A stretch of DNA of 64,000 nucleotides from Streptomyces fulvorobeus (lineage in GTDB: Bacteria; Actinomycetota; Actinomycetes; Streptomycetales; Streptomycetaceae), in NCBI RefSeq assembly GCF_013167895.1, contig NZ_BLWC01000001.1, positions 4,526,001 to 4,590,000 of the forward strand. The letters run 5' to 3'. Below the pieces are notes generated by a model that ran no database searches, was not told the DNA's origin, and was given only the letters and a program-made list of their open reading frames with translations. Made by a program: the position numbers and the translations under genes. Shown piece after piece: positions 50,711 to 59,726 of this stretch; position 1 is the first letter of the stretch, and every line of letters begins with the position of its first letter.

Positions 50711-51965
50711 GCGAGGACAAGAGCGAGGACAGAGCGGTGACGAGCCAGGACACGAGCGCCGGCGTTCCCGGGCGCAGGAGCTCCGCCAAGGGCGGCTCCC
50801 CGGAGGTGCTGCTCCGGGTGAGCGGCCTGAAGAAGCACTTCCCGATCAGGAAGGGCCTGCTCCAGCGCACGTCCGGTGCGGTGAGGGCCGTCGACGGGAT
50901 CGACTTCGAGGTGCACGCGGGGGAGACCCTGGGTGTGGTCGGGGAGTCCGGCTGCGGCAAGTCGACGATGGGCCGGCTGATCACGCGGCTGCTCGAACCC
51001 ACCGCCGGGACGGTCGAGTTCGGGGGACGGACATCACGCACCTCGGTGTGGGCGGCATGCGTCCGCTGCGCCGTGACATGCAGATGATCTTCCAGGACCC
51101 GTACTCCTCCCTGAACCCGCGCCACACGATCGGCACGATCGTCGGAGCGCCCTTCAAGCTCCAGGGCGTCAAGCCCGAGGGCGGCGTACGCAAGGAGGTG
51201 CAGCGGCTGCTGGAGGTGGTCGGCCTCAACCCCGAGCACTTCAACCGCTATCCGCACGAGTTCTCCGGCGGGCAGCGCCAGCGCATCGGGATCGCCAGGG
51301 CGCTCGCGCTCAACCCGAAACTGGTCGTGGCGGACGAGCCGGTGTCGGCACTGGACGTCTCCATCCAGGCCCAGGTCGTCAACCTCCTGGACGACCTCCA
51401 GACCGAGCTGGGCCTCACGTACGTGATCATCGCCCACGACCTCTCGGTGGTCCGGCACGTCTCGGACCGGATCGCGGTGATGTACCTCGGCAAGATCGTC
51501 GAGCTGGCCGACCGCGAGTCGCTCTACAAGGCGCCGATGCACCCGTACACCAAGGCGCTCCTCTCGGCGGTGCCGATCCCGGACCCGAAGCGCCGGTCGG
51601 CCAGGAGCGAGCGGATTCTGCTGAAGGGCGACGTCCCCTCGCCCATCTCGCCGCCAAGCGGCTGCCGTTTCCACACGCGCTGCTGGAAGGCGACGGAGGT
51701 CTGCACGACGCAGGAGCCGCCGCTGATCGCGCTGAAGACCGGGCACCAGGTGGCCTGCCACCACCCGGAGAACGCGCCGGACCAGGTGCCGGGCGAGGCC
51801 GCCCTGGCGACGGCGCGGGAGGCGATCGAGATCGTGGCCCTGAAGAAGGAGCCGGCCGGGGCGGAGGCCGCGCCCGATCCGGCGGCCACCGGGGAGCCGG
51901 GAACGTCCGGGGCTGCCTCGGGGCCGGGAACGCCCGAGGAGCCGGGGGCCGGCCCGAAGGAGTAG
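50707..51965 (+). CDS. Oligopeptide ABC importer ATPase (OppF/DppF type), with a single-base frameshift
   Basis: The first part (50707 to about 51027) reads through Walker A GESGCGKST to TAGTVEFGG. The frame then breaks, and the rest continues one frame over: DITHLGVGGMRPLRRDMQMI, signature FSGGQRQR, Walker B LVVADEPVSALD, HDLS, and the Cys-rich tail PSGCRFHTRCWKATEVC, to the stop at 51965. One additional G in the segment 51022-51030 repairs it to about 419 aa. The C-terminal 60 residues are an acidic Ala/Gly/Pro-rich extension. Last gene of the importer operon. Confidence 0.88.
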
Positions 51966-51984
51966 TACCGGCACAATTGCCCGG

Positions 51985-52644
51985 GTGCTCCTCGAACTGT
52001 TCACGCCCTCCGTCCAGCACGCGCTCGACATCGCCGGGATCTTCGTCTTCGCGATCTCCGGCGCACTGCTCGCCGTACGCAAGAACTTCGATGTCTTCGG
52101 CATCGCAGTCCTCGCCGAGGTGACCGCGCTGGGCGGAGGGCTGTTCCGTGACGTGATCATCGGCGCGATCCCGCCCGCCGCCTTCACGGACCTGGGCTAC
52201 TTCACGACCCCGCTGCTCGCCGCCGGCCTGGTCTTCTTCCTGCACCCCCACGTCGAGCGCATCCAGGCCGGCGTCAACGTCTTCGACGCCGCGGGTCTCG
52301 GGCTCTTCTGCGTCACCGGCACGGTGAAGGCGTACGAGTACGGGCTCGGCCTCACCGCGTCGGCGGCCCTCGGGCTCACCACGGCGGTGGGCGGCGGTGT
52401 GCTGCGTGACGTACTGGCCAACGAGGTGCCCTCCCTGCTGCGCTGGGACCGCGATCTGTACGCCGTGCCCGCGATCGTCGGGGCGGCGATGGTCGTGCTG
52501 TGCATCCGCTTCGACGCGCTGAACGCCTTCACCAGCGGTACGGCGGTGGTCACCGCTTTCACGCTGCGGCTCCTGGCGATGCGCTTCCACTGGCGGGCGC
52601 CACGCGCCTACAACCGCCGCTCGGCGACGGCCGAGGAGGGCTGA
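51985..52644 (+). CDS. TRIC/UPF0126-family membrane protein (putative cation channel)
   Basis: 219 aa with about seven transmembrane helices and two homologous halves containing the signatures ALGGGLFRDVIIG and AVGGGVLRDVLANEVPSLL. This is the prokaryotic TRIC channel family (also called UPF0126 or glycine-transporter domain). Potassium conduction is shown for some members; the role here is unknown. GTG at 51985, 19 bp after the importer operon, so likely on the same transcript. Confidence 0.87.
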   Translation: MLLELFTPSVQHALDIAGIFVFAISGALLAVRKNFDVFGIAVLAEVTALGGGLFRDVIIGAIPPAAFTDLGYFTTPLLAAGLVFFLHPHVERIQAGVNVFDAAGLGLFCVTGTVKAYEYGLGLTASAALGLTTAVGGGVLRDVLANEVPSLLRWDRDLYAVPAIVGAAMVVLCIRFDALNAFTSGTAVVTAFTLRLLAMRFHWRAPRAYNRRSATAEEG

Positions 52645-52703
52645 GGCACGGAAGGTGTCGAAAAGCTACCGCTCAGTAACGCGTTCGGTGTACCGTGCAC
52701 GTC

Positions 52704-53567
52704 ATGGCACAGGCAGCACAGACCGCGCAGATGGCGCGGGCAACCATCGGGGACAGCGAGTTCGACCGCGACACCGCTGTCACGCTCCGCGAAGAGGGCG
52801 TCTACGACGCGGAACTCTCCGCGGGGTGGACGATCATCCACGCCGTGAACGGCGGCTACCTGCTGGCCATGCTCGGCCGCGCCCTCGGGCAGGCGCTCCC
52901 GCACCCCGACCCGTTCTCGGTGTCGGCGCACTACCTCACCGCCTCGGAACCCGGCCCCGCCGTGATCCGTACCCAGGTCGTCCGGACCGGCCGCACGCTC
53001 TCCACCGGTGAGGCGTCCCTCTTCCAGTACGCGGAGGACGGCACCGAGACCGAACGCATCCGGGTGCTCGCCACCTACGGCGACCTGGACGGCCTCACCG
53101 GCGACGTCCGCACGTCGGCGCGACCGCCCGCGATCCCCCCGGCGGCCCAGTGCCTCGGCCCGAGCGACGGCCCCGCCGCCATCCCCGGCAGCTCCGCCAT
53201 CACCGAACGCCTCGACATCAAGCTCGACCCCGCGACGGCCGGCTGGGCCGTCGGAGCGCCGTCCGGCAAGGGCGAGATGCGCGGCTGGTTCGGCCTGGCG
53301 GACGGCCGCGACGCGGACCCGCTCTCCCTGCTCCTCACGGTGGACGCGCTGCCGCCGACCGCCTTCGAGCTGGGCCTCAAGGGCTGGACCCCGACGATCG
53401 AGCTGACCACCCACGTCCGCTGCCGCCCGGCCCCCGGGCCGCTGCGCGTCTCCATCACCACCCGGAACCTGGCGGGCGGCTTCCTGGAGGAGGACGCCGA
53501 AGTCTGGGACAGCGCGGACCGCCTGGTCGCCCAGTCCCGCCAGCTGGCCAGGGCGCCGCGCGGTTAG
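52704..53567 (+). CDS. Acyl-CoA thioesterase-family (double hotdog, TesB-like) protein
   Basis: 287 aa. Two hotdog domains in tandem: the N-terminal half has GWTIIHAVNGGYLLAMLGRA and the C-terminal half ELTTHVRCRPAPGPLRV. It probably hydrolyses acyl-CoA esters; the substrate is unknown. The ATG at 52704 is preceded by TACCGT ending seven bases before it and has no ribosome site, so the message may be leaderless. A GTG at 52695 is also in frame. Confidence 0.82.
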   Translation: MAQAAQTAQMARATIGDSEFDRDTAVTLREEGVYDAELSAGWTIIHAVNGGYLLAMLGRALGQALPHPDPFSVSAHYLTASEPGPAVIRTQVVRTGRTLSTGEASLFQYAEDGTETERIRVLATYGDLDGLTGDVRTSARPPAIPPAAQCLGPSDGPAAIPGSSAITERLDIKLDPATAGWAVGAPSGKGEMRGWFGLADGRDADPLSLLLTVDALPPTAFELGLKGWTPTIELTTHVRCRPAPGPLRVSITTRNLAGGFLEEDAEVWDSADRLVAQSRQLARAPRG

Positions 53568-53788
53568 GGCTGTCCCGTCATCCCTGGTGTACCGACCAGG
53601 CCGGACCAGGCCCGCGGGAATCCCGTGAGCGCGGCGGTGGGCTCGGCCGGGGCGTCCTCCTGGACGAGATGCCCGGCCCCGCTGGTCAGCCGCAGCTCCG
53701 CGCCCGGGACCAGCCCGGCCGGCTGGTGTCCCCCGGCGACCGGGAGCCAGGTGTCCCCGGTGCCCCAGCAGATCAGCACCTCCCCCGG
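53564..53788 (-). pseudogene. Remnant of an alpha/beta hydrolase gene (C-terminal part)
   Basis: The minus strand encodes about 74 residues with the typical end of an alpha/beta hydrolase: EVLICWGTGDTWLPV (catalytic Asp) and LRLTSGAGHLVQEDAPAE (catalytic His), then a stop at 53564. No nucleophile elbow, start codon or N-terminal two-thirds is present upstream; the sequence decays into GC-rich repeats of GGGAGCGC. It overlaps the thioesterase stop by four bases. Most likely a deletion remnant. Confidence 0.7.
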
Positions 53789-53944
53789 AGTCCCGGCGCT
53801 CCCGGCGGCCGGCCGGGCCGAGCTTTCCGGCACCCCGGGAGCGCCTCGGGAGCGCCCCCAGAGCGCCCCGGGAGCGGGCTCGGACCGCCCGCGACGGAGC
53901 GCCCGGCATGTGCCCCGCCCCGGGCTCGTAGAATCGAGCCCACC
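53568..53944. other. 377-base region before the cysteine desulfurase gene
   Basis: Left half holds the hydrolase remnant. The middle has repeated GGGAGCGC/GGAGCGCC units (about 53838-53880). The right end has TAGAAT at 53929-53934, ten bases before the desulfurase ATG, a good -10 match. Confidence 0.5.
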
Positions 53945-55114
53945 ATGGCCTACCTCGACCACGCCGCGACCACGCCGATGCTTCCGGAAGCGATCGCTGC
54001 GATGACCGCCCAGCTCGCCGCCACCGGCAACGCGTCCTCGCTGCACGCCGCGGGGCGCCGGGCCCGCCGTACCGTCGAGGAGTCGAGAGAAGCCCTCGCG
54101 GACGCCCTCGGCGCACGGCCCAGCGAGGTGGTCCTCACCTCCGGCGGCACCGAGGCCGACAACCTGGCGGTCAAGGGCCTCTACTGGGCCCGCCGCGACG
54201 CCGACCCCCGCCGCACCCGGGTCCTCGCCAGCCCCGTCGAGCACCATGCCGTCCTGGACGCCGTCGACTGGCTCGCCGAACACGAGGGCGCGACCGTCGA
54301 CCTCCTCCCCGTCGACGCGTACGGACGCGTCCACCCGGAGGCGCTGCGCGAGGCCATCCTCCGCGACCCCGACGACGTCGCGATGATCACGGTGATGTGG
54401 GCCAACAACGAGATCGGCACCATCATGCCGGTACGCGAACTGGCGGCCGTGGCGCGCGAGTTCGACGTACCGATGCATGCCGACGCGGTGCAGGCGTTCG
54501 GTCAGCTGGAGGTCGACTTCGCCCGCTCGGGGCTGGCGGCGATGACCGTCAGCGCCCACAAGATCGGCGGGCCCTTCGGCATCGGCGCACTGCTCCTGGG
54601 CCGCGAGTACACCCCCGTACCCGTCCTGCACGGCGGCGGGCAGGAGCGCCATGTGCGCTCCGGCACCCTCGACGTGCCCGCCGTCGCGTCCTTCGCGGTC
54701 GCCGGGCGGCTCGCCGCGGAGAGGCGCGAGGAGTACGCCCACCGGATCGGCTCGCTCCGCGACGAGCTGGCCGCCGCCGTGCTGTCGGCCGTGCCGGACG
54801 CCCTGCTCGGCGGCGATCCGGCCCCGGGCGGCCGGCTGCCCGCCAACGCCCACTTCACCTTCCCGGGCTGCGAGGGCGACTCCCTGCTCCTGCTCCTGGA
54901 CGCCCAGGGCATCGAGTGCTCCACCGGCTCCGCCTGCACGGCCGGGGTCGCCCAGCCCAGCCACGTACTCCTGGCCACCGGCACCGATCCCGACCTGGCC
55001 CGCGGCACCCTGCGCTTCTCGCTCGGCCACACCTCCACCGAGCAGGACGTGGAGGACGTGGCCCGCGCGATCGGCCCGGCGGTGCGGCGCGCCAGGACGG
55101 CGGGGCTCAGCTAG
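53945..55114 (+). CDS. Cysteine desulfurase (IscS/NifS family)
   Basis: PLP enzyme removing sulfur from cysteine as a protein persulfide. 389 aa. The N-terminus is YLDHAATTPML, the PLP lysine is Lys206 in VSAHKIGGP, and the persulfide cysteine is Cys331 in CSTGSACTAG. The short loop around Cys331 and the length fit the IscS-like group. mnmA begins about 750 bp downstream on the same strand with one opposing gene between them, so sulfur supply for tRNA thiolation is the likely job (inference). A -10 hexamer TAGAAT lies ten bases before the ATG, suggesting a very short leader. Confidence 0.93.
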   Translation: MAYLDHAATTPMLPEAIAAMTAQLAATGNASSLHAAGRRARRTVEESREALADALGARPSEVVLTSGGTEADNLAVKGLYWARRDADPRRTRVLASPVEHHAVLDAVDWLAEHEGATVDLLPVDAYGRVHPEALREAILRDPDDVAMITVMWANNEIGTIMPVRELAAVAREFDVPMHADAVQAFGQLEVDFARSGLAAMTVSAHKIGGPFGIGALLLGREYTPVPVLHGGGQERHVRSGTLDVPAVASFAVAGRLAAERREEYAHRIGSLRDELAAAVLSAVPDALLGGDPAPGGRLPANAHFTFPGCEGDSLLLLLDAQGIECSTGSACTAGVAQPSHVLLATGTDPDLARGTLRFSLGHTSTEQDVEDVARAIGPAVRRARTAGLS

Positions 55115-55808
55115 AAGCCCCCTCCGCCGGTTTCGACGGACCGGGCTCCACCGCCCGGACCAGCTTCAGATAGCGGTCCCAGTCCCAGTGCGGCCCCGGG
55201 TCCGTGTGGTCCGTGCCGGGGACCTCCACATGGCCGATGATGTGCTCGCGGTCCACCGGAATCCCGTACCGCTCGCATATCGCGGCGGTCAGGCGGGCCG
55301 ACGACGCGTACATCTCGGGTGTGAGGTCCTGCGGGCGGTCCACGAAGCCCTCGTGCTCGATGCCGACGCTGCGCTCGTTGTACGAGCGGTTGCCCGCGTG
55401 GAACGCCACGTCCAGCTCGCGGATCATCTGCGCCACCCGGCCGTCCTGGCCCACCACGTAATGCGCCGCCGCACCGTGCGCCGGGTCCTGGAAGACCCTG
55501 ACCGCGCTGCGGAAGCTGCCCTGGGTGACATGGATGACCACCCGGTCTATCCCGTAGTCGCCGGGGCGGTCCGCCATCCGCCAGTTCGCCTCCGAGGCCG
55601 CCACCCAGCGGGCGGCCGCGAAGTCCAGCTCGCCGGGTCTGCGCGGCTTGCGCACGCCGGGCATCCGCCACCAGACGCGCCTCAGCTCGTCCCGTGCCAG
55701 CGCGGCCGTGCCCACGGCCGTCACGGCGCCGCCGATCAGTACCGCGCGCCGGCCGATGCCGCGCGCGGGCTTCGCGCCCTGCCCGCCGGCGGTTCCGTTG
55801 GTGCCCAT
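55107..55808 (-). CDS. N-acetylmuramoyl-L-alanine amidase (amidase_2 family), exported
   Basis: 233 aa. A twin-arginine start (GRRAVLIGGAVTAVG, 19-33) suggests Tat export. The catalytic domain has zinc ligands His93 (RVVIHVTQGS) and others in IIGHVEVPGTDHTDPGPHWDW, plus HYVVGQDGRV and VGIEHEGFV. It cuts the glycan-peptide bond of peptidoglycan. Its stop overlaps the end of the convergent cysteine desulfurase gene by eight bases. The tail after HWDWDRYLKLV is short and disordered. Confidence 0.9.
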   Translation of the reverse strand: MGTNGTAGGQGAKPARGIGRRAVLIGGAVTAVGTAALARDELRRVWWRMPGVRKPRRPGELDFAAARWVAASEANWRMADRPGDYGIDRVVIHVTQGSFRSAVRVFQDPAHGAAAHYVVGQDGRVAQMIRELDVAFHAGNRSYNERSVGIEHEGFVDRPQDLTPEMYASSARLTAAICERYGIPVDREHIIGHVEVPGTDHTDPGPHWDWDRYLKLVRAVEPGPSKPAEGASS

Positions 55809-55869
55809 GTGATCGACAACGCTTATCCGTGAGCATTCGGTTCCCGGCGCCCCGTACCCTGGTGAGGCT

Positions 55870-57000
55870 ATGACTCAGACTTCCCAGCGCCCCCTCCGTG
55901 TCCTCGCCGCCATGTCGGGCGGTGTCGACTCCGCAGTCGCCGCCGCCCGCGCCGTCGAGGCGGGACACGACGTGACCGGTGTGCACCTGGCCCTCTCCGC
56001 CAACCCGCAGTCCTTCCGGACCGGCGCGCGGGGCTGCTGCACCATCGAGGACTCCCGTGACGCCCGCCGCGCGGCGGACGTCATCGGCATCCCCTTCTAC
56101 GTCTGGGACCTGGCGGAACGCTTCCGCGAGGACGTCGTGGAGGACTTCGTCGCGGAGTACGAGGCGGGCCGCACCCCCAACCCCTGCCTGCGCTGCAACG
56201 AGAAGATCAAGTTCGCCGCGCTCCTCGACAAGGCCCTCGCGCTCGGCTTCGACGCCGTCTGCACCGGCCACTACGCCACGGTCGTACTGAACGCGGACGG
56301 CAGCCGCGAACTGCACCGCGCCTCCGACATGGCGAAGGACCAGAGCTACGTGCTGGGCGTCCTGGACGAGAAGCAGCTCGCCCACGCGATGTTCCCGCTC
56401 GGCGACACCCTCACCACCAAGGACGAGATCCGCGCCGAGGCCGAGCGCCGCGGCCTGGCCGTCGCGAAGAAGCCCGACAGCCACGACATCTGCTTCATCG
56501 CCGACGGCGACACGCAGGGCTTCCTCGCCGGCCGGCTGGGCGGGAAGGCCGAGGGCGACATCCTCGACGAGACGGGTGCCAAGCTCGGCACGCACGACGG
56601 AGCCTTCGGCTTCACCATCGGCCAGCGCAAGGGCCTGCGTATCGGGCACCCCGCCGCCGACGGCAAGCCGCGCTACGTCCTGGACATCTCCCCGGTGGAG
56701 AACACCGTGACGGTGGGCCCCGCCGAGGCCCTCGACGTCACCGCGCTGACCGCCATCCGGCCCCGCTGGTGCGGCACACCCCCGGCCGGCCCCGGCACGT
56801 ACACCGCACAGCTCCGCGCCCACGGGGGCGAGACCGAGGTCGGTGCCGAGCTGGTCGACGGCACCCTGCACGTCTCCTTCACCGAGCCCGTACGGGGTGT
56901 GGCGCCCGGCCAGGCGGTCGTCCTGTACGACGGCACCCGCGTGGTCGGCTCGGCCACCATCGCGACGACGGTGCGCCGGGAGACCGCCGCGGCCGGTTAG
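55870..57000 (+). CDS. mnmA: tRNA-specific 2-thiouridylase MnmA
   Basis: Thiolates U34 of the Lys, Glu and Gln tRNAs. 376 aa, full length. The PP-loop AAMSGGVDSAV (13-23) binds ATP. The catalytic cysteines are Cys106 in NPCLRCN and Cys208 in HDICFIADGD. The C-terminal beta-barrel carries GQRKGLRIGH. The ATG at 55870 has GGTGAGG just upstream. A persulfide donor is encoded nearby (cysteine desulfurase, 53945-55114). Confidence 0.97.
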   Translation: MTQTSQRPLRVLAAMSGGVDSAVAAARAVEAGHDVTGVHLALSANPQSFRTGARGCCTIEDSRDARRAADVIGIPFYVWDLAERFREDVVEDFVAEYEAGRTPNPCLRCNEKIKFAALLDKALALGFDAVCTGHYATVVLNADGSRELHRASDMAKDQSYVLGVLDEKQLAHAMFPLGDTLTTKDEIRAEAERRGLAVAKKPDSHDICFIADGDTQGFLAGRLGGKAEGDILDETGAKLGTHDGAFGFTIGQRKGLRIGHPAADGKPRYVLDISPVENTVTVGPAEALDVTALTAIRPRWCGTPPAGPGTYTAQLRAHGGETEVGAELVDGTLHVSFTEPVRGVAPGQAVVLYDGTRVVGSATIATTVRRETAAAG

Positions 57001-57031
57001 CGGCGCCACCGGCGGTCACCCCACCGGCGGG

Positions 57032-57832
57032 CTACGAAGCCTGGCGCAGGGACGCGTCCCTCAGGAAGAAGTCCGCGAGGACCGGGGCGATCACCTGGGG
57101 TGCCAGATCGCGCGTCTGACCCGTCAGCGTGCGGTGGCGGCCACGCGGGAGCGCGTCCGCGAGGGCGTGGGTCGCCGCCCGGACCGGGGAGGGACTGAAC
57201 CCGCCGCAAACCACCAGGGTGCGGGCCGTGACGGACGCGAGCCGGTCCTCGGGCACGGTGCCGTCACCGAGCAGGGCGTCGTCGTAGGCGAGGGTGTGCG
57301 CCAGCGACTCCAGGCCGCGCCACAGCGGCGCACGCCGCATCCGGCCGATCGTCTCCGGCGGGACCCCCGTCACCGCGAGGTGGAACTCCACGGCCCCGCC
57401 CCGGTCGCCCGCCGACAGCAGGCGGCGCAGTCGCTCCGTGCAGCGGGCCTTGTCCAGCAGGCCCGCGGGCTCGGGCGTGTACGGCGGCTCGTAGACCGCG
57501 AGCAGGCCGACAGGAAGGCCCGCCGCCAGGGCCTCCAGCGCCAGTGCCCCGCCGGAGACCATCCCGAAGACGGAGGCGGCGCCGCCCACCTCGTCGATCA
57601 GCGCCGCCAGATCCTCGATCTCGCGCCCCACCGCGTACGGCCCGCCGTCACCGCTGGAGCCGCGCCCCCGGCGGTCGTACGTGACGACGGTGAAGTGCGG
57701 CGCCAGCAGCGACGCCAGCGGGGCGTCGGTCGCCGCGGTGCCCAGCGCTCCGCCCACCAGGATCAGCGGCGGCCCGCCGCCCTGGCGGCGGTACGCGATC
57801 CAGGTGCCGTCGCGCGAGAGAGTCTTGTCCAT
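57032..57832 (-). CDS. Alpha/beta hydrolase-fold protein with substituted catalytic triad
   Basis: 266 aa. The fold is clear: VVTYDRRGRGSSG (51-61 region), DLAALIDEVGG, the nucleophile elbow at VFGMVSGGALALE, and the C-terminal RTLTGQTRDLAPQVIAPVLA. At the elbow the usual Gly-X-Ser-X-Gly reads G-M-V-S-G, with Val92 in the serine position. The usual His of GQTH is Arg241, and the acidic position of the TLVVDGG strand is Cys209. It may therefore be inactive or use another chemistry. ATG at 57832. Convergent with mnmA, 31 bp apart. Confidence 0.85.
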   Translation of the reverse strand: MDKTLSRDGTWIAYRRQGGGPPLILVGGALGTAATDAPLASLLAPHFTVVTYDRRGRGSSGDGGPYAVGREIEDLAALIDEVGGAASVFGMVSGGALALEALAAGLPVGLLAVYEPPYTPEPAGLLDKARCTERLRRLLSAGDRGGAVEFHLAVTGVPPETIGRMRRAPLWRGLESLAHTLAYDDALLGDGTVPEDRLASVTARTLVVCGGFSPSPVRAATHALADALPRGRHRTLTGQTRDLAPQVIAPVLADFFLRDASLRQAS

Positions 57833-57928
57833 GTGAGGGTGGACCGCCGCGGCCGGGAAAACTCATCGCCGCGGCCGGGAAGTTCTTCGGGAGACCGCGA
57901 TTCCCCCGGTGGCAGCAGGTGCTGACGG

Positions 57929-58288
57929 TCAGTGAGTGACCTGTCCGGCGGCGTCGCCGGCCACGACCTCCGTGTCGTGGAAGCAGAAGTGGTCCTTGAT
58001 CGCGGCGACTCCGGCCCTGGGCTGCGGATAGGCCCACACCAGATCCGCGGCGCCGGGACGCGACCAGTAGGAGGCGTCTCCCTTGAACGGACAGTGCGTA
58101 CGGGAGTCCGAGGGCGTCAGCAGATCCGTACGGACGTCCTCCGGCGGCAGGTAGTAGCGGACCGGGCAGCCCGTCTCGCGCAGTACGAGCGGGCGCCGGC
58201 TCTCGGCCAGCACCAGTCCGTCACGCACCGCCCGGACGTGCTCGGTGCCGGGCTCGACGGTGATGCGGTGTCCTCGCGTAGAAGTCAT
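57929..58288 (-). CDS. DUF427 domain-containing protein
   Basis: 119 aa, a single DUF427 domain (RAVRDGLVLAESRRPLVLRE, VRYYLPPEDVRTDLL, THCPFKGDASYWS, DLVWAYPQP). Small beta-rich protein of unknown function, common in actinobacteria. ATG at 58288; divergent from the LOG-family gene, with a 89-bp shared promoter region. Confidence 0.9.
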   Translation of the reverse strand: MTSTRGHRITVEPGTEHVRAVRDGLVLAESRRPLVLRETGCPVRYYLPPEDVRTDLLTPSDSRTHCPFKGDASYWSRPGAADLVWAYPQPRAGVAAIKDHFCFHDTEVVAGDAAGQVTH

Positions 58289-58377
58289 ACGGACTTCAGC
58301 GGCGGGGACGGCCGGATTCTTCCCCTGCCCGCGCCCCGGCCCCCGAACGTGTCGGTGGCGGCTCGTACCGTGAGCGC

Positions 58378-58917
58378 ATGAACATCTGTGTCTTCCTCTC
58401 CGCCGCCGATCTCGACGTCCGCTACACCCGCCCCGCCCGGGAATTCGCCGAACTGCTCGGCAGGGGAGGGCACACCCTGGTCTGGGGAGGCTCGGAGAGC
58501 GGGCTCATGAAGGTCGTCGCCGACGGGGTGCGGGAGTCCGGCGGGCGGCTGGTCGGCGTGTCGGTGGACTTCCTGGCCGCCAAGGCGCGTACCGACGCCG
58601 ACGAGATGGTGATCGCCCGCGATCTGGCCGAGCGCAAGGCGCTGCTCCTGGCGAAGGCCGACGCCTTCGTGATCATGGTCGGCGGTACGGGGACGCTCGA
58701 CGAGGCCACGGAGATCCTGGAGCTCAGGAAGCACGGAAAACACACTAAGCCCGTCGTCCTGCTCAACACGGCCGGCTTCTACGACGGACTGCACGAGCAG
58801 TTCCGCCGCATGGAGGACGAGGGCTTCCTGCCGATGCCCCTCACCGAGCTGGTCTTCTTCGCCGAGGACGGGGTCGGCGCGCTCGCCCACCTGGAGGAGT
58901 CCGCCGGGATGCGGTGA
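58378..58917 (+). CDS. LOG family protein (putative cytokinin riboside 5'-monophosphate phosphoribohydrolase type)
   Basis: 179 aa, Rossmann-like. Family motifs: LVWGGSESGLMKVVADGV (35-51), AERKALL (85-91) and VGGTGTLDEATEI (101-113), matching PGGxGTxxE except that the leading Pro is Val. Members hydrolyse nucleoside monophosphates to base and ribose-5-phosphate; many bacterial ones have unknown roles. The ATG at 58378 lies six bases after TACCGT with no ribosome site, so the mRNA is probably leaderless. The SDR gene follows 15 bp later. Confidence 0.88.
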   Translation: MNICVFLSAADLDVRYTRPAREFAELLGRGGHTLVWGGSESGLMKVVADGVRESGGRLVGVSVDFLAAKARTDADEMVIARDLAERKALLLAKADAFVIMVGGTGTLDEATEILELRKHGKHTKPVVLLNTAGFYDGLHEQFRRMEDEGFLPMPLTELVFFAEDGVGALAHLEESAGMR

Positions 58918-58932
58918 TGGGAGCATGGGCGC

Positions 58933-59622
58933 ATGTCTACTCATCTCATCACCGGCGCCGGCTCCGGCATCGGGGCAGCCGTCGCCCGCCGTCTGCACGA
59001 GCGGGGTGACGAACTCTGGCTGCTGGCCCGGGACGCCGGCCGCGCCAGGGAGCTGGCCGCCCTCCACCCGGGCGCCCGCACGCTCGTCGGTGACCTCGGC
59101 AACCCCGACCGGCTCTCCTGGGCCTTCGGACAGCAGACCATGCCTGACCGGCTCGACTCGCTCCTGCACATCGCGGGAGTCGTCGAGCTCGGCCGGATCG
59201 GCGACCTCACACCCAAGGCGTGGCACTTCCAGCTCAACGCCAACCTGGTCGCCCCCGCCGAGATCACCCGCCTCCTGCTACCGCAGCTCCGCGTCGCCCA
59301 CGGACACGTCCTCTTCGTGAACTCGGGCGCCGGGCTCGACGCGCACGCCGAGTGGGGCGCCTACGCCGCGAGCAAGCACGGTCTTAAGGCCCTCGCCGAC
59401 TCGCTGCGCCACGAGGAGCACGGGAACGGCGTGCGGGTGACCTCCGTCTACCCCGGCCGCACGGCGAGCCCCATGCAGGTCAAGGTCCACCAGCAGGAGG
59501 GCAAGGAGTACGACGCCTCCCGCTGGATCGACCCCGGGTCGGTGGCCGCCACCATCCTGATGGCCATCGATCTGCCGCCGGACGCCGAGGTCAACGACCT
59601 GACGGTCCGCCCAGGACGCTGA
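58933..59622 (+). CDS. Short-chain dehydrogenase/reductase
   Basis: 229 aa, classical SDR. Nucleotide-binding TGAGSGIG (7-14), Asn at LNANLV (101-106), catalytic Ser131 in FVNSGAG, and Tyr144/Lys148 in AYAASKHG. The substrate and whether it uses NADH or NADPH are not evident. The ATG at 58933 has GGGAG about nine bases upstream; 15 bp after the LOG gene, so likely in the same operon. Confidence 0.92.
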   Translation: MSTHLITGAGSGIGAAVARRLHERGDELWLLARDAGRARELAALHPGARTLVGDLGNPDRLSWAFGQQTMPDRLDSLLHIAGVVELGRIGDLTPKAWHFQLNANLVAPAEITRLLLPQLRVAHGHVLFVNSGAGLDAHAEWGAYAASKHGLKALADSLRHEEHGNGVRVTSVYPGRTASPMQVKVHQQEGKEYDASRWIDPGSVAATILMAIDLPPDAEVNDLTVRPGR

Positions 59623-59726
59623 CGGGCCCCTCCCCGGGGCCCTCTGCGGACGGCCCCGCACACCGCCCTCCGCACGGGCGACCGGCCGGGACCGTGCCCG
59701 CCGCTCCCGGGCCGTAGGCTTCCGGC

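Noticed and set aside
53838..53880. Repeated GGGAGCGC motifs, considered as CebR-type operators
   Set aside because: None forms the palindrome GGGAGCGCTCCC; they are simple GC repeats in the decayed hydrolase region.
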